DNA from: Flavobacteriaceae bacterium
GTDB taxonomy: Bacteria > Bacteroidota > Bacteroidia > Flavobacteriales > Flavobacteriaceae
Assembly (NCBI GenBank): GCA_013373385.1
Contig: JABXHX010000030.1
Location: 1-64,000 of the forward strand
Reading direction: 5' to 3'
Length of the DNA stretch: 64,000 nt
The translations under genes and the position numbers were made by a program. Positions 51,579 through 60,171 of the stretch are shown here, one piece after another. The notes beneath the pieces are model-generated. The model had not been told where the DNA came from. It ran no database searches and saw only the letters and a list, made by a program, of their open reading frames with translations. Numbering within the stretch: the stretch's first letter is position 1; every line of letters begins with the position of its first letter.

Positions 51579-52412
51579 CTACATTTTAAATGCAATCACA
51601 GGTAATAGTGCATGGTTAGTAACGTCTTCAGAAACGCTACCGCTAAAGAAATGTGTCAACCCTTTTTTACCTCTAGTAATCACTGCAATTAAGTCGCTTC
51701 CTACTACATTGCAAAAGTTTAAGATTCCTTTTTCTACAGTATAATCTGCGATATAATGAATTGAATTTAATCGGTCTAAATTACCTTCTGCTTTTAATAG
51801 AAAGTGTGCTACTTTATTTTCTATTTCTGTAGAACTTTGAAAGTCTCCGTAGGGAGTGTTTACATGTACTATATGAATTTTATCTGCAAAGTTGCTCAAG
51901 AAATTCATTACACGTTGATAACCCTCTATAGCTTCTTCAGAAAAATCGGTAGCAAAAACTACATCTTCAAAATGAACATCTTCTTGCTCTTGCTTTACAA
52001 CCAACACTGGCACATTTGAGTTTCTTACTACCTTTTCTGTATTTGAACCTAAAAACAACTCTTTCATTCCGCTTGCACCATGAGAACCCATTACAATTAA
52101 ATCTGCATTGTATTCTTCTGCAACATTATTTACTTCTTTAAATGCAATATAATGTTTAACTATTGGGGTTACTTTTACAGCTTCTAAATACGGTTTCTTT
52201 AAAAAGTTTTTAAAGTTTTTTTCTGCCAATTTTAGATAGAACAACGTAGTTTCTTGTTGTTGCAGAGTGCTTTCAGAAATAGATGCAGCACCGATTTCTA
52301 ACATATGTAATACCAAAATTTCTGCTTGGTGTTTTTTTGCAATACTCGCTGCTGCCTTTAAAGCATATTCTGAATGTTCTGAAAAATCTACTGGAACAAT
52401 TATTTTTTTCAT
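51579..52412 (-). CDS. Universal stress protein, tandem UspA domains
   Basis: At 277 aa there are two UspA domains (about 1-140 and 150-277). The first starts MKKIIVPVDFSEHSEYALKAA and carries the ATP-binding signature GSHGASGMKELFLGSNTEKVV; the second carries VVFATDFSEEAIEG and RGKKGLTHFFSGSVSEDV, a more degenerate nucleotide loop. Such tandem proteins act in stress survival, often ATP-binding and dimeric within one chain. It heads an operon with a lipoprotein and an Omp85-like protein, an unusual grouping. A TAACTTTG promoter element lies upstream. Confidence 0.92.
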   Translation of the reverse strand: MKKIIVPVDFSEHSEYALKAAASIAKKHQAEILVLHMLEIGAASISESTLQQQETTLFYLKLAEKNFKNFLKKPYLEAVKVTPIVKHYIAFKEVNNVAEEYNADLIVMGSHGASGMKELFLGSNTEKVVRNSNVPVLVVKQEQEDVHFEDVVFATDFSEEAIEGYQRVMNFLSNFADKIHIVHVNTPYGDFQSSTEIENKVAHFLLKAEGNLDRLNSIHYIADYTVEKGILNFCNVVGSDLIAVITRGKKGLTHFFSGSVSEDVTNHALLPVIAFKM

Positions 52413-52435
52413 GATTTTTAATTTTTAACTATACT

Positions 52436-52443
52436 CAAAGTTA
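52436..52443 (-). promoter_or_regulatory. Candidate -7 element of the universal stress protein operon
   Basis: TAACTTTG on the minus strand matches TAnnTTTG and lies 24 bases before the ATG at 52412. A small palindrome (TTCTTTTTAAAAGAA) lies just upstream, which might end the GH113 transcript. Confidence 0.45.
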
Positions 52444-52481
52444 GTGTTTAATTCTTTTAAAAAGAACGATATTTATCATGT

Positions 52482-53486
52482 TTAGTATTTACCATACAAC
52501 TCTTTTAACAACTTTTCTGCAGGTTTGTTTTGTGGTGTAAACCTATTGTTGTTGATTCCGCCAACATTTTTATGGTTGTGAAACCATTTCCAAATAAATC
52601 CGCCAGCAAACCATTTTTCGTTCCAAAATTGATTGTATATAGCTTGAGTAGCATTTTTTTGAGCTTGATGATTTACACTACCTTCTATCCTATTTGATTC
52701 CCAAGGCTTTTTACCGTTATAGTCAACACTTCTATAACCGTACTCTGTAAATAAAATAGGCTTATGATACTTTTCTTGAATCTTTTTTATGGTTATTTTA
52801 TGAGGTTGCCAACCAGCCTCAAAATCTGCAACTGTTGGTGTTTTTTTATCACTTAAAGGAAAATAGGCATCTACACCAATATAATCTAGCAAATCCCAAA
52901 AAGGAACTCTTTTAAACTCATCCCAATTCGCAGCATAGGTCAATTTTCCTTTATAAATTGTTTTTATTTTTTTTATTAATTGCTTCCAGTATTTAGGTCT
53001 ATGAATTACAAACTTCTCTAGTTCTGTACCAATGCAAAGAATTTCTGCTTTTATTTGCTGGGCAACTGCTGCATAATCTAGTATAAATTTTTCATACGAT
53101 TCTTCTAGCACTTTCCAATCTTCTTCAGAATCCATTTTAATAAAACCCGTATAAATACCTCTAGAAACCCACACTTGTGGTTTTATCATAATTTTTACGC
53201 TACTCTTCTTAAATGCTGTGGCGTAATGCACCAACCCATCTTTTGTTTCTCCAAACCATTGCCGTTTAGAATTGTAATGAATTTTAGGAGTTTTAATATC
53301 TCTAATAAAACCAAAAGGCATCAAAGCAACATAGCTTGCATTAACAGCTAATACGGGTTGTATATTTTTTGAGTCTATTTTAGAATGCGATGCTACAAAG
53401 CTAATTCCGTTTATTTTCTTAGTCTGCGAAACACAAGAAAAACAAACGGAAAGCAAGCCTATTAATAGTAAATTTTTAGTTTTCAC
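52482..53486 (-). CDS. Glycoside hydrolase family 113-like lipoprotein, GTG start
   Basis: At 334 aa this has a lipoprotein signal (MKTKNLLLIGLLSVCFSC). The TIM-barrel domain resembles GH113 (beta-mannanase family): catalytic acid/base Glu in LCIGTELEKFV near residue 155, nucleophile Glu in ILFTEYGYRSVDYN near residue 250, and IGVDAYFPLSDKK. The start is GTG at 53486 (no ATG before an in-frame stop). It follows an outer-membrane barrel gene by 22 bases. Substrate is a beta-1,4-mannan or related glycan by family inference only. Confidence 0.8.
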   Translation of the reverse strand: MKTKNLLLIGLLSVCFSCVSQTKKINGISFVASHSKIDSKNIQPVLAVNASYVALMPFGFIRDIKTPKIHYNSKRQWFGETKDGLVHYATAFKKSSVKIMIKPQVWVSRGIYTGFIKMDSEEDWKVLEESYEKFILDYAAVAQQIKAEILCIGTELEKFVIHRPKYWKQLIKKIKTIYKGKLTYAANWDEFKRVPFWDLLDYIGVDAYFPLSDKKTPTVADFEAGWQPHKITIKKIQEKYHKPILFTEYGYRSVDYNGKKPWESNRIEGSVNHQAQKNATQAIYNQFWNEKWFAGGFIWKWFHNHKNVGGINNNRFTPQNKPAEKLLKELYGKY

Positions 53487-53508
53487 GGCCTCTAAAATAG
53501 CCTTTTTT

Positions 53509-54369
53509 TTAAAACAATAACCTCAAACCAATGTTAAAAGTTTGACCTAAGCCATTGTCTGTACCTCTAACAAAATTGGTATAAATAGTCTCTAAGTTTA
53601 ATGTTGATGTTAATTGATATTTACCTCCAAAGCCAAGTGCTGTATAGTCTTGCGTAAAGTTTCCAAAACGCTGTGAATGTTGTACCAACCCTAAAATGGT
53701 AGATTTAGAACTCGGAAAATAACTTAGAAAAACTCCTGGAGTAAATACCACTGTATTGTTTGCAAAACTTGCTTTACTTCCAAAATTATATTCAGTATTT
53801 AACTCTGCAAATAATTGCCACTGGCTATTGAATGAGTAATCGTAAAACAATCTATTCTGAAAAGCCCAAGCTGTTTGATCTAAAAAGACACCGTTCTCTG
53901 TCTCATTTTTTACCAACGGAATGTGAATTGCTGTCTGAATAGAGAAGTTTCCAATATTTTTAAAAGGTTGAAATTTTATTGCCGGAGCAATCGATGTAAT
54001 CCCTTTTCTTTCTGTAGCCGGATCGTCTTTAAAGCTAAAAACCGATAAAGCTTGTCGCCCCCCTTTTGTATTCGATCTATATTCTATGATAGCTCCAATG
54101 TTTACTCTATTATTTTCTGATATCCCTGTAAAAGCTTCTATACTTGATGTAAAATAATTCTCTCTTGCTTTAGAGGTTTTTGCGCCACTACTATTGGCAA
54201 ATTTAGTTTCTGTATACAAGTTATTAAACCATTTAATATCCCATTGACCTTGATTTAACAATTTTGAAGGTGTATAGGTTTGGATATTACTTTTATCTTC
54301 ATCTTGTGCATTCACAATAAAGGTACTTGCTATAAAAGCAAAAAGTAGAATAGAAATTTTATGTTTCAT
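53509..54369 (-). CDS. Outer-membrane beta-barrel protein of unknown function
   Basis: At 286 aa it has a signal peptide (MKHKISILLFAFIASTFIVNAQ) and the alternating pattern of a small beta-barrel, ending in a terminal strand with aromatic residue (FNIGLRLLF). Internal hints are WDIKWFNNLYTETKF and FGGKYQLTSTLNLETIYTNFVRGTDNGLG. No named family is certain; it resembles the transporter/phenol-degradation meta-pathway type barrel (weak). It forms a pair with the GH113-like lipoprotein, suggesting a surface glycan function (inference). Confidence 0.65.
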   Translation of the reverse strand: MKHKISILLFAFIASTFIVNAQDEDKSNIQTYTPSKLLNQGQWDIKWFNNLYTETKFANSSGAKTSKARENYFTSSIEAFTGISENNRVNIGAIIEYRSNTKGGRQALSVFSFKDDPATERKGITSIAPAIKFQPFKNIGNFSIQTAIHIPLVKNETENGVFLDQTAWAFQNRLFYDYSFNSQWQLFAELNTEYNFGSKASFANNTVVFTPGVFLSYFPSSKSTILGLVQHSQRFGNFTQDYTALGFGGKYQLTSTLNLETIYTNFVRGTDNGLGQTFNIGLRLLF

Positions 54370-54477
54370 TTTGTTTATATTTTTAGAATTACGTGGTAAG
54401 TCGAGTAATTCAAAAAATGATTACAGAAAAATAGAATTATCAATTATTAATAATCATTCTAAATTAGAGTCTAAGTT

Positions 54478-54485
54478 TAAGTTTG
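54478..54485 (+). promoter_or_regulatory. Candidate -7 element of the oxidoreductase/glycosyltransferase operon
   Basis: TAAGTTTG matches TAnnTTTG and lies 40 bases before the ATG at 54526. No -33 TTG at proper spacing is found. Confidence 0.4.
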
Positions 54486-54525
54486 TAACTTTCCTCTCGA
54501 CAGAATAGCCATCAACAATTAATTT

Positions 54526-55869
54526 ATGGAACATATTGTTATTATAGGAAACGGAATCTCTGGAGTTACAGCTGCTAGGCATATCAGAAAAAATTCTGAT
54601 GTAGAAATCACTATAGTTTCTGCAGAAACCGATTATTTCTTTTCTAGAACTGCATTGATGTATGTCTATATGGGACATATGAAGTTTGAACACACGCAAC
54701 CTTACGAACCTTGGTTTTGGAAAAAAAACAACATCAATCTTAAAAAAGGATTAGTTACTAAAATTCATACAGATGCAACTAAAATTGAGTTTCACAATGG
54801 TGAGCAACTAACTTATGACAAGCTCATTATAGCAACTGGCTCAAAGCCTAATAAGTTTGGATGGCCTGGTCAAGACCTTAATGGCGTTATGGGCATGTAT
54901 CATAAACAAGATTTAGAAAACTTAGAAAAATTTGCACCAAATAATACAGTTTGTAAACGTGCTGTAATTGTTGGCGGAGGATTGATTGGTATTGAGCTTG
55001 CAGAAATGTTACACAGCAGAAATATACCTGTAACATTTTTAGTACGTGAAGAAAGTTTTTGGAATGCTGTATTACCTGCACAAGAATCTGCCATGATTAA
55101 TAAAGAAATTACAGACAATCATATTGATTTGCGTTTGGGCACCAACTTAAAAGAAATAAAAGCCGATGCTATTGGCAATGTAAAATCTGTTGTAATTGCA
55201 GAAACTGGCGAAGAAATTGAATGCAATGTAGTTGGACTTACTGCTGGAGTATCACCAAATATTGATTTCTTAAAAGAGTCTGGAATTGAAATCGGTCGAG
55301 GTGTAAAAGTAAATCGGTATTTAGAAACCAATATTAAAAACATTTATGCCATTGGCGATTGTGCAGAACAACACGAAGCTATTGACCAAAGAAGACCTAT
55401 TGAAGCAGTTTGGTATACTGGTAGAATGATGGGAGAAACTGTGGCACAAACTATTTGTGGTAACAAAACAGCGTACAAACCAGGACACTGGTTTAACTCA
55501 GCAAAATTTATAGATATAGAATATCAAACCTACGGTTGGGTCTGGGCGCAGCCCAAAGAAAACGAAGCTCGTTTTTATTGGGAACACAGTAGTGGTAAAA
55601 AATGCATTCATATTAGTTATGATAAAAATACACATAGGTTTATTGGCATCAATACTTTTGGAATTAGAATGCGACACGAATTTTTTAATAATGCGCTAAA
55701 TAAAAAACTATCGGTTGATGAGGTATTAGAACATTTAGCTGATGCAAATTTCGATCCTGAATTCTATAAATTACATGAATCTGAAATTATCGCAAAATTT
55801 AATCAAGAAAACAGTACAAACATCCAGCTTAAAAAGAAAAGTTGGAAACGAATTTTTAGCCTACAATAG
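54526..55869 (+). CDS. FAD-dependent NAD(P)H oxidoreductase
   Basis: At 447 aa it has the FAD-binding GxGxxG motif HIVIIGNGISGVTAARHI at the N-terminus, the second Rossmann motif AVIVGGGLIGIELAEML near residue 150 and the FAD-binding IYAIGDCAEQHEA near 280. A long C-terminal domain follows (FYWEHSSGKKCIHISYD). It is related to nitrite reductase-like/NAD(P)H:rubredoxin-type oxidoreductases. Two bases separate it from the gene for a membrane 4Fe-4S protein, suggesting an electron transfer pair (inference). Its electron acceptor is unknown. Confidence 0.88.
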   Translation: MEHIVIIGNGISGVTAARHIRKNSDVEITIVSAETDYFFSRTALMYVYMGHMKFEHTQPYEPWFWKKNNINLKKGLVTKIHTDATKIEFHNGEQLTYDKLIIATGSKPNKFGWPGQDLNGVMGMYHKQDLENLEKFAPNNTVCKRAVIVGGGLIGIELAEMLHSRNIPVTFLVREESFWNAVLPAQESAMINKEITDNHIDLRLGTNLKEIKADAIGNVKSVVIAETGEEIECNVVGLTAGVSPNIDFLKESGIEIGRGVKVNRYLETNIKNIYAIGDCAEQHEAIDQRRPIEAVWYTGRMMGETVAQTICGNKTAYKPGHWFNSAKFIDIEYQTYGWVWAQPKENEARFYWEHSSGKKCIHISYDKNTHRFIGINTFGIRMRHEFFNNALNKKLSVDEVLEHLADANFDPEFYKLHESEIIAKFNQENSTNIQLKKKSWKRIFSLQ

Positions 55870-55871
55870 AT

Positions 55872-57494
55872 ATGAAAGCAATAAAAAATATAGGATTAGT
55901 TGTTTTTATAACAGGTCTAATCATTTTTACAGGAAGCATTTTTACTGGTTCTTTTAACCTAAATGAAGCAGAACTAGACAATTTTATCAGTAGTAAAAAC
56001 TATAAAAACGAACTGATAAAAGAAGAGCTAAAAAAAGCAATTGTAACCTCAGAACCTCTAAGTATTTTTGAGTTTTCTAGTAAAGTTAGAAATGCATATG
56101 CAATTTCTAACAAGTATTATGACGACTTAATTGCCAAATACGACGCAGAAAAAAACTGGGATAAAAAAGGAGCACAATACCAATATAAAATTTATGGAAA
56201 ACCACATACACTTAGTTTTGAATTAGCCAAAATTGCGGGTAAAGGCTCAATAAAAGAGAATCCTAATTTATTTTGGTGGTTGACTTTTGGATTAGGAATT
56301 GTAGGTGCACTATTGTTTATACTACCAAACTATATTTTATTGGGTAATGCTGGTATAAAAAACAATGGTATCTATTTAGAATCAAGTACCAACAGAGGGT
56401 TAATTGCTTGGTTGGTGTTAATTTATCTAGTTGGTTTTTATCTACTCCTCTACTTTATGCCAGATTATGTGGTAAATTGGACTTTTATTTTTGACCCAAT
56501 TAGTAAAGCCTTAAATGGAGGTTTAGCTTCGCAATGGTTTGTATACGGGTTCTTATATTGTGTTATTATGTTAGTTATGGCAATCAGAATGTATATCAAA
56601 TACAGACATAACAAATACCAAATTATCAGAACCACTTCTGTATTATTTTTTCAAATTGTATTTGCGTTTTTAATTCCAGAAATCATGACAAGTTTAAACA
56701 TGCCTGGCTATGATTTTAAGAACGCTTTTCCGCTAGATTACGATTTCTTTTTTGAATGGAATTTAGATAGTTTACGAAGTAGCGGAGCCGTTGGTTTATT
56801 TATTTTGGCTTGGGGAATCCTATTAACCCTTGTTATTGTACCAGTAATGGTGTACTTCTTTGGCAAACGTTGGTATTGTTCTTGGGTATGTGGCTGTGGC
56901 GGATTAGCTGAGACACTTGGTGACCCATATAGACAACACTCAAATAAAACGCTAAAAGCATGGAAACTAGAACGCTGGTTAATTCATTCAGTACTTGTGT
57001 TTTCTTTGATAATGACTGTAGTAACTTTATATTGCTACTTTACAGGAACGAATTCTTTTCTAGGAATCAATTCTCAATGGATAAAAGACACATATAGCTT
57101 CTTAATTGGGGCATGGTTTGCTGGAGTTATCGGCACAGGGTTTTATCCAATTTTTGGAAATCGCGTTTGGTGTCGTTTTGGTTGCCCGTTAGCCGCTTAT
57201 ATGGGAATTGTACAGCGTTTCAAATCTCGTTTTAGAATTACCACTAATGGCGGGCAGTGTATTTCTTGTGGAAACTGTTCAACCTATTGCGAGCAAGGGA
57301 TTGATGTTAGAGCTTATGCACAAAAAGGAGAAAATATTGTAAGAGCAAGTTGTGTGGGTTGTGGTATCTGTTCGGCAGTTTGCCCTCGTGGTGTTCTAAA
57401 ACTAGAAAATGGCCCTGAAAAGGGACGTATCAATCCTACAGAAGTTTTATTAGGAAATGATGTTGACTTAATGAAACTTATAAATAACAACTAA
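55872..57494 (+). CDS. Membrane 4Fe-4S protein (NapH/CcoG-like)
   Basis: At 540 aa: an N-terminal TM helix, a soluble periplasmic region of about 110 residues, then about seven TM helices, with CSWVCGCGGLAETLGDP and CRFGCPLAAYMG in the NapH-like core. Two 4Fe-4S clusters are near the C-terminus (CISCGNCSTYCEQGID and CVGCGICSAVCPRG). This layout is that of NapH/NosR/RdxA-type quinol- or ferredoxin-linked electron carriers. It pairs with the preceding FAD oxidoreductase gene. The redox partner and substrate are not identifiable. Confidence 0.87.
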   Translation: MKAIKNIGLVVFITGLIIFTGSIFTGSFNLNEAELDNFISSKNYKNELIKEELKKAIVTSEPLSIFEFSSKVRNAYAISNKYYDDLIAKYDAEKNWDKKGAQYQYKIYGKPHTLSFELAKIAGKGSIKENPNLFWWLTFGLGIVGALLFILPNYILLGNAGIKNNGIYLESSTNRGLIAWLVLIYLVGFYLLLYFMPDYVVNWTFIFDPISKALNGGLASQWFVYGFLYCVIMLVMAIRMYIKYRHNKYQIIRTTSVLFFQIVFAFLIPEIMTSLNMPGYDFKNAFPLDYDFFFEWNLDSLRSSGAVGLFILAWGILLTLVIVPVMVYFFGKRWYCSWVCGCGGLAETLGDPYRQHSNKTLKAWKLERWLIHSVLVFSLIMTVVTLYCYFTGTNSFLGINSQWIKDTYSFLIGAWFAGVIGTGFYPIFGNRVWCRFGCPLAAYMGIVQRFKSRFRITTNGGQCISCGNCSTYCEQGIDVRAYAQKGENIVRASCVGCGICSAVCPRGVLKLENGPEKGRINPTEVLLGNDVDLMKLINNN

Positions 57495-57973
57495 TGTATC
57501 GATACACTTTACTTGTACTTATTTTATTGTATAGCAGCAATGCATTGTGTCAAAAAAAATACCATAAAAAGTATTATAAAAATGGACAACTAAAAGTTGA
57601 GGGCTGGCTACAAAACAATCAAAAAAACGGTTATTGGAAATTCTATTTTAAAAATGGTCAGTTAAAAAAAGAAGGGCATTTTTTAAACAATACAAAAACA
57701 AAATATTGGTATTTTTACCGCAAAGACGGAAGCAAAAAAGAGGAAGGTCATTTTTTAAATGACAAAAAGAATAGTTGGTGGCTGTTTTACACTAACAACG
57801 GAGAAGTAAATCACAAATGTCAATTAAAAGATAACCAAAAAAACGGCTATTGCTTGCGTTATCAAAGCAAAAAATTAATCAAAATTGAAAAATTCCTAAA
57901 AGGAAACAAAATAAAAGAATGGACAGACTTGCAATCTTTTAAAAAAGAAAATAACCTGTCTGACTTATACTAA
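57494..57973 (+). CDS. MORN/YwqK-like repeat protein
   Basis: At 159 aa it has a signal peptide (MYRYTLLVLILLYSSNALCQ) and about five tandem repeats of the YwqK/MORN type, e.g. YYKNGQLKVEGWLQNNQKNG, YFKNGQLKKEGHFLNN, YRKDGSKKEEGHFLND and YTNNGEVNHKCQLKDN. YwqK is often labelled an antitoxin of a toxin-antitoxin system, but no toxin gene is adjacent and the signal peptide argues against it. Repeats of this kind bind lipid or act as scaffolds. It overlaps the gene before and abuts the one after by a single base. Confidence 0.8.
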   Translation: MYRYTLLVLILLYSSNALCQKKYHKKYYKNGQLKVEGWLQNNQKNGYWKFYFKNGQLKKEGHFLNNTKTKYWYFYRKDGSKKEEGHFLNDKKNSWWLFYTNNGEVNHKCQLKDNQKNGYCLRYQSKKLIKIEKFLKGNKIKEWTDLQSFKKENNLSDLY

Positions 57974-58681
57974 ATGAGCCAATTAATCAAAGTAATTATC
58001 CCAGCGTATAACGAGCAAGATTCTATTGCCAATGTTATCAATGACATCCCTACAATTGTAGAAGAAATTATTGTAGTTAGCAATAATTCTACCGATAATA
58101 CAGAAGTAAATGCTAAAAACGCGGGTGCAACCGTATTAACAGAAAACAAAAAAGGATATGGTTATGCATGTTTAAAAGGGATGAAGTATATCGCTTCAAC
58201 AGCACAAAAAAATCCTGCTGAAAAACCAACGATTGTTGTTTTTTTAGATGGTGATTATTCTGATTATCCTGAACAGCTGACAGAAATTGTAGCTCCAATC
58301 ATAGAAAATGATATCGATTTTGTAATTGGTGCACGTATAAAACGACTACGAGAACATGGCGCTATGACTCCACAACAAGTTTTTGGAAATTGGTTAGCAA
58401 CAAGTTTGATGAAGTTATTTTTTAAAGCAACATTTACAGACTTGGGTCCATTTAGAGCCATTAAATATGACAAGTTATTAGCTTTACAGATGGAAGACAA
58501 AACCTACGGATGGACGGTAGAAATGCAATTAAAAGCATTGAAACAAAAACTAAGCTATGTAGAGATACCTATGAAATACAGAAACAGAATTGGTGTTTCT
58601 AAAGTTTCTGGAACTGTAAAAGGAAGTATAATGGCTGGTGTCAAAATTTTAGGTTGGATATTTAAATACAGTTTTAAGTAA
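57974..58681 (+). CDS. Family 2 glycosyltransferase (polyprenyl-phosphate sugar synthase-like)
   Basis: At 235 aa it has the GT2 motifs VIIPAYNEQDSIANVI at the N-terminus, the DxD-like VFLDGDYSDYP near residue 92, and GPFRAIKYDKLLAL and YGWTVEMQLKAL. Without TM helices it resembles DPM1-type enzymes that make polyprenyl-phosphate mannose or glucose. Its neighbour is a GT-C protein that would use such a lipid-linked sugar. It overlaps the following gene by one base (TAATG). Confidence 0.88.
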   Translation: MSQLIKVIIPAYNEQDSIANVINDIPTIVEEIIVVSNNSTDNTEVNAKNAGATVLTENKKGYGYACLKGMKYIASTAQKNPAEKPTIVVFLDGDYSDYPEQLTEIVAPIIENDIDFVIGARIKRLREHGAMTPQQVFGNWLATSLMKLFFKATFTDLGPFRAIKYDKLLALQMEDKTYGWTVEMQLKALKQKLSYVEIPMKYRNRIGVSKVSGTVKGSIMAGVKILGWIFKYSFK

Positions 58682-60171
58682 TGGTTGCAGAATACATCAT
58701 CATCATCATTTATTCTCTAGCATTAGTGCTTATTTTTATGTATGCACTGGCGCAGTTAAACCTGTTGATTAATTATTTACAAGCGCAAAACAAAAAAGAT
58801 ACTTGCCAAAAATTTGATCTTACAAACCCAGCAGAAACACCTTTTATAACCATACAGCTACCAGTATATAATGAATTGTATGTAATGGAGCGATTACTCA
58901 ATAATATTGTGAATGTTGAGTATCCGAAAGACAAATTAGAAATTCAGGTTTTAGATGATTCTACAGACGAATCTGTAAATGCTACAAAAACACTTATCAC
59001 CGAATTACAAAAAAGCGGAATAAATATTCAGCATATTAGAAGGACCAATAGAAATGGCTTTAAAGCTGGCGCCTTAAAAGAAGGATTAGAAAAAGCAAAA
59101 GGAGAATTTATTGCTATTTTTGACGCCGATTTTTTACCAAAAAAAGATTGGCTTTTAAAAACTGTCCCTTATTTTAAAAATCAAGAAATTGGTGTTGTGC
59201 AAACGCGCTGGGGACATATCAACAGAAATTATTCTACACTTACAAAAATTCAAGCATTTGCCTTAGATGCACATTTTACTTTAGAGCAAGTAGGCAGAAA
59301 TAGCAAAGGTCATTTTATTAATTTTAATGGTACAGCTGGTATTTGGCGCAAAGCCTGTATTTACGATGCAGGGAATTGGGAAGGCGACACCTTAACCGAA
59401 GATTTAGATTTAAGCTATAGAGCACAACTTAAAAAGTGGAAGTTTAAATACCTCGAAGATGTTGAAACTCCAGCAGAATTACCTGTTATAATCAGCGCAG
59501 CAAGATCACAACAATTTCGGTGGAATAAAGGAGGGGCTGAAAACTTTCAAAAAATGGCAAAACGAGTTATTTTCAATAAAGATTTAGCTGTAAAATCAAA
59601 AGTACATGGACTACTCCATTTATTAAATAGCACCATGTTTTTAAATGTACTAATAGTTGGTGTGTTAAGCATACCCATGTTGTATATTAAAAACAACAAC
59701 CCAATGCTTAAAAATTATTTTTATATGATGAGTTTTTTTGTCATCAGCTCCATTATATTTTTTATTTGTTATTGGTTTATGTATCGTAAAATTTATGGTG
59801 GTGGGTTAAAAAACTTCTTTAAATATATCAGTGCATTTTTTACTTTTTTTTCAATTGCAATGGGATTTTCTTTACACAATACCATTGCAGTAATTGAAGG
59901 TCATTTTGGTAAAAAAAGTGAATTTGTACGAACACCAAAGTTTAATATTAAAACTCTAAAAGACAGTTGGAAAAACAACAAATACATTCATAAAAAACCA
60001 TCTATACATGTGGTATTAGAAGGCATACTTGTTCTGTATTTTGCATTTGGTATGTACAGTGCATTTGTAGTTGGCAATGAAGGTGGTGATTTTGGACTTT
60101 TCCCTTTTCATTTAATGCTATTTTCGGGGTTTGGCTACGTATTTTTTAAATCTGTTTTTTCTAAAGCCTAA
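58681..60171 (+). CDS. Membrane family 2 glycosyltransferase (cellulose synthase-like)
   Basis: At 496 aa, an N-terminal TM helix (about 5-25) is followed by a GT2 domain with IQLPVYNELYVMERLL, VLDDSTDESVNA, IFDADFLP (DxD), the acid motif TLTEDLDLSYRA and the QxxRW-like QQFRWNKGG near residue 280. About four C-terminal TM helices follow. This is the processive-type architecture of cellulose/hyaluronan synthase relatives, though product is unknown. It is between the DPM1-like and GT-C genes with one-base overlaps on both sides, so the three act together. Confidence 0.88.
   Translation: MVAEYIIIIIYSLALVLIFMYALAQLNLLINYLQAQNKKDTCQKFDLTNPAETPFITIQLPVYNELYVMERLLNNIVNVEYPKDKLEIQVLDDSTDESVNATKTLITELQKSGINIQHIRRTNRNGFKAGALKEGLEKAKGEFIAIFDADFLPKKDWLLKTVPYFKNQEIGVVQTRWGHINRNYSTLTKIQAFALDAHFTLEQVGRNSKGHFINFNGTAGIWRKACIYDAGNWEGDTLTEDLDLSYRAQLKKWKFKYLEDVETPAELPVIISAARSQQFRWNKGGAENFQKMAKRVIFNKDLAVKSKVHGLLHLLNSTMFLNVLIVGVLSIPMLYIKNNNPMLKNYFYMMSFFVISSIIFFICYWFMYRKIYGGGLKNFFKYISAFFTFFSIAMGFSLHNTIAVIEGHFGKKSEFVRTPKFNIKTLKDSWKNNKYIHKKPSIHVVLEGILVLYFAFGMYSAFVVGNEGGDFGLFPFHLMLFSGFGYVFFKSVFSKA

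Noticed and set aside
54454-54699. Minus-strand ORF at the oxidoreductase start
   Set aside because: Overlaps the start of a well-supported FAD oxidoreductase gene and has no recognisable features.
57494-57973. Toxin-antitoxin system from the YwqK family label
   Set aside because: No toxin gene is adjacent, the protein has a signal peptide, and it lies within a metabolic operon.
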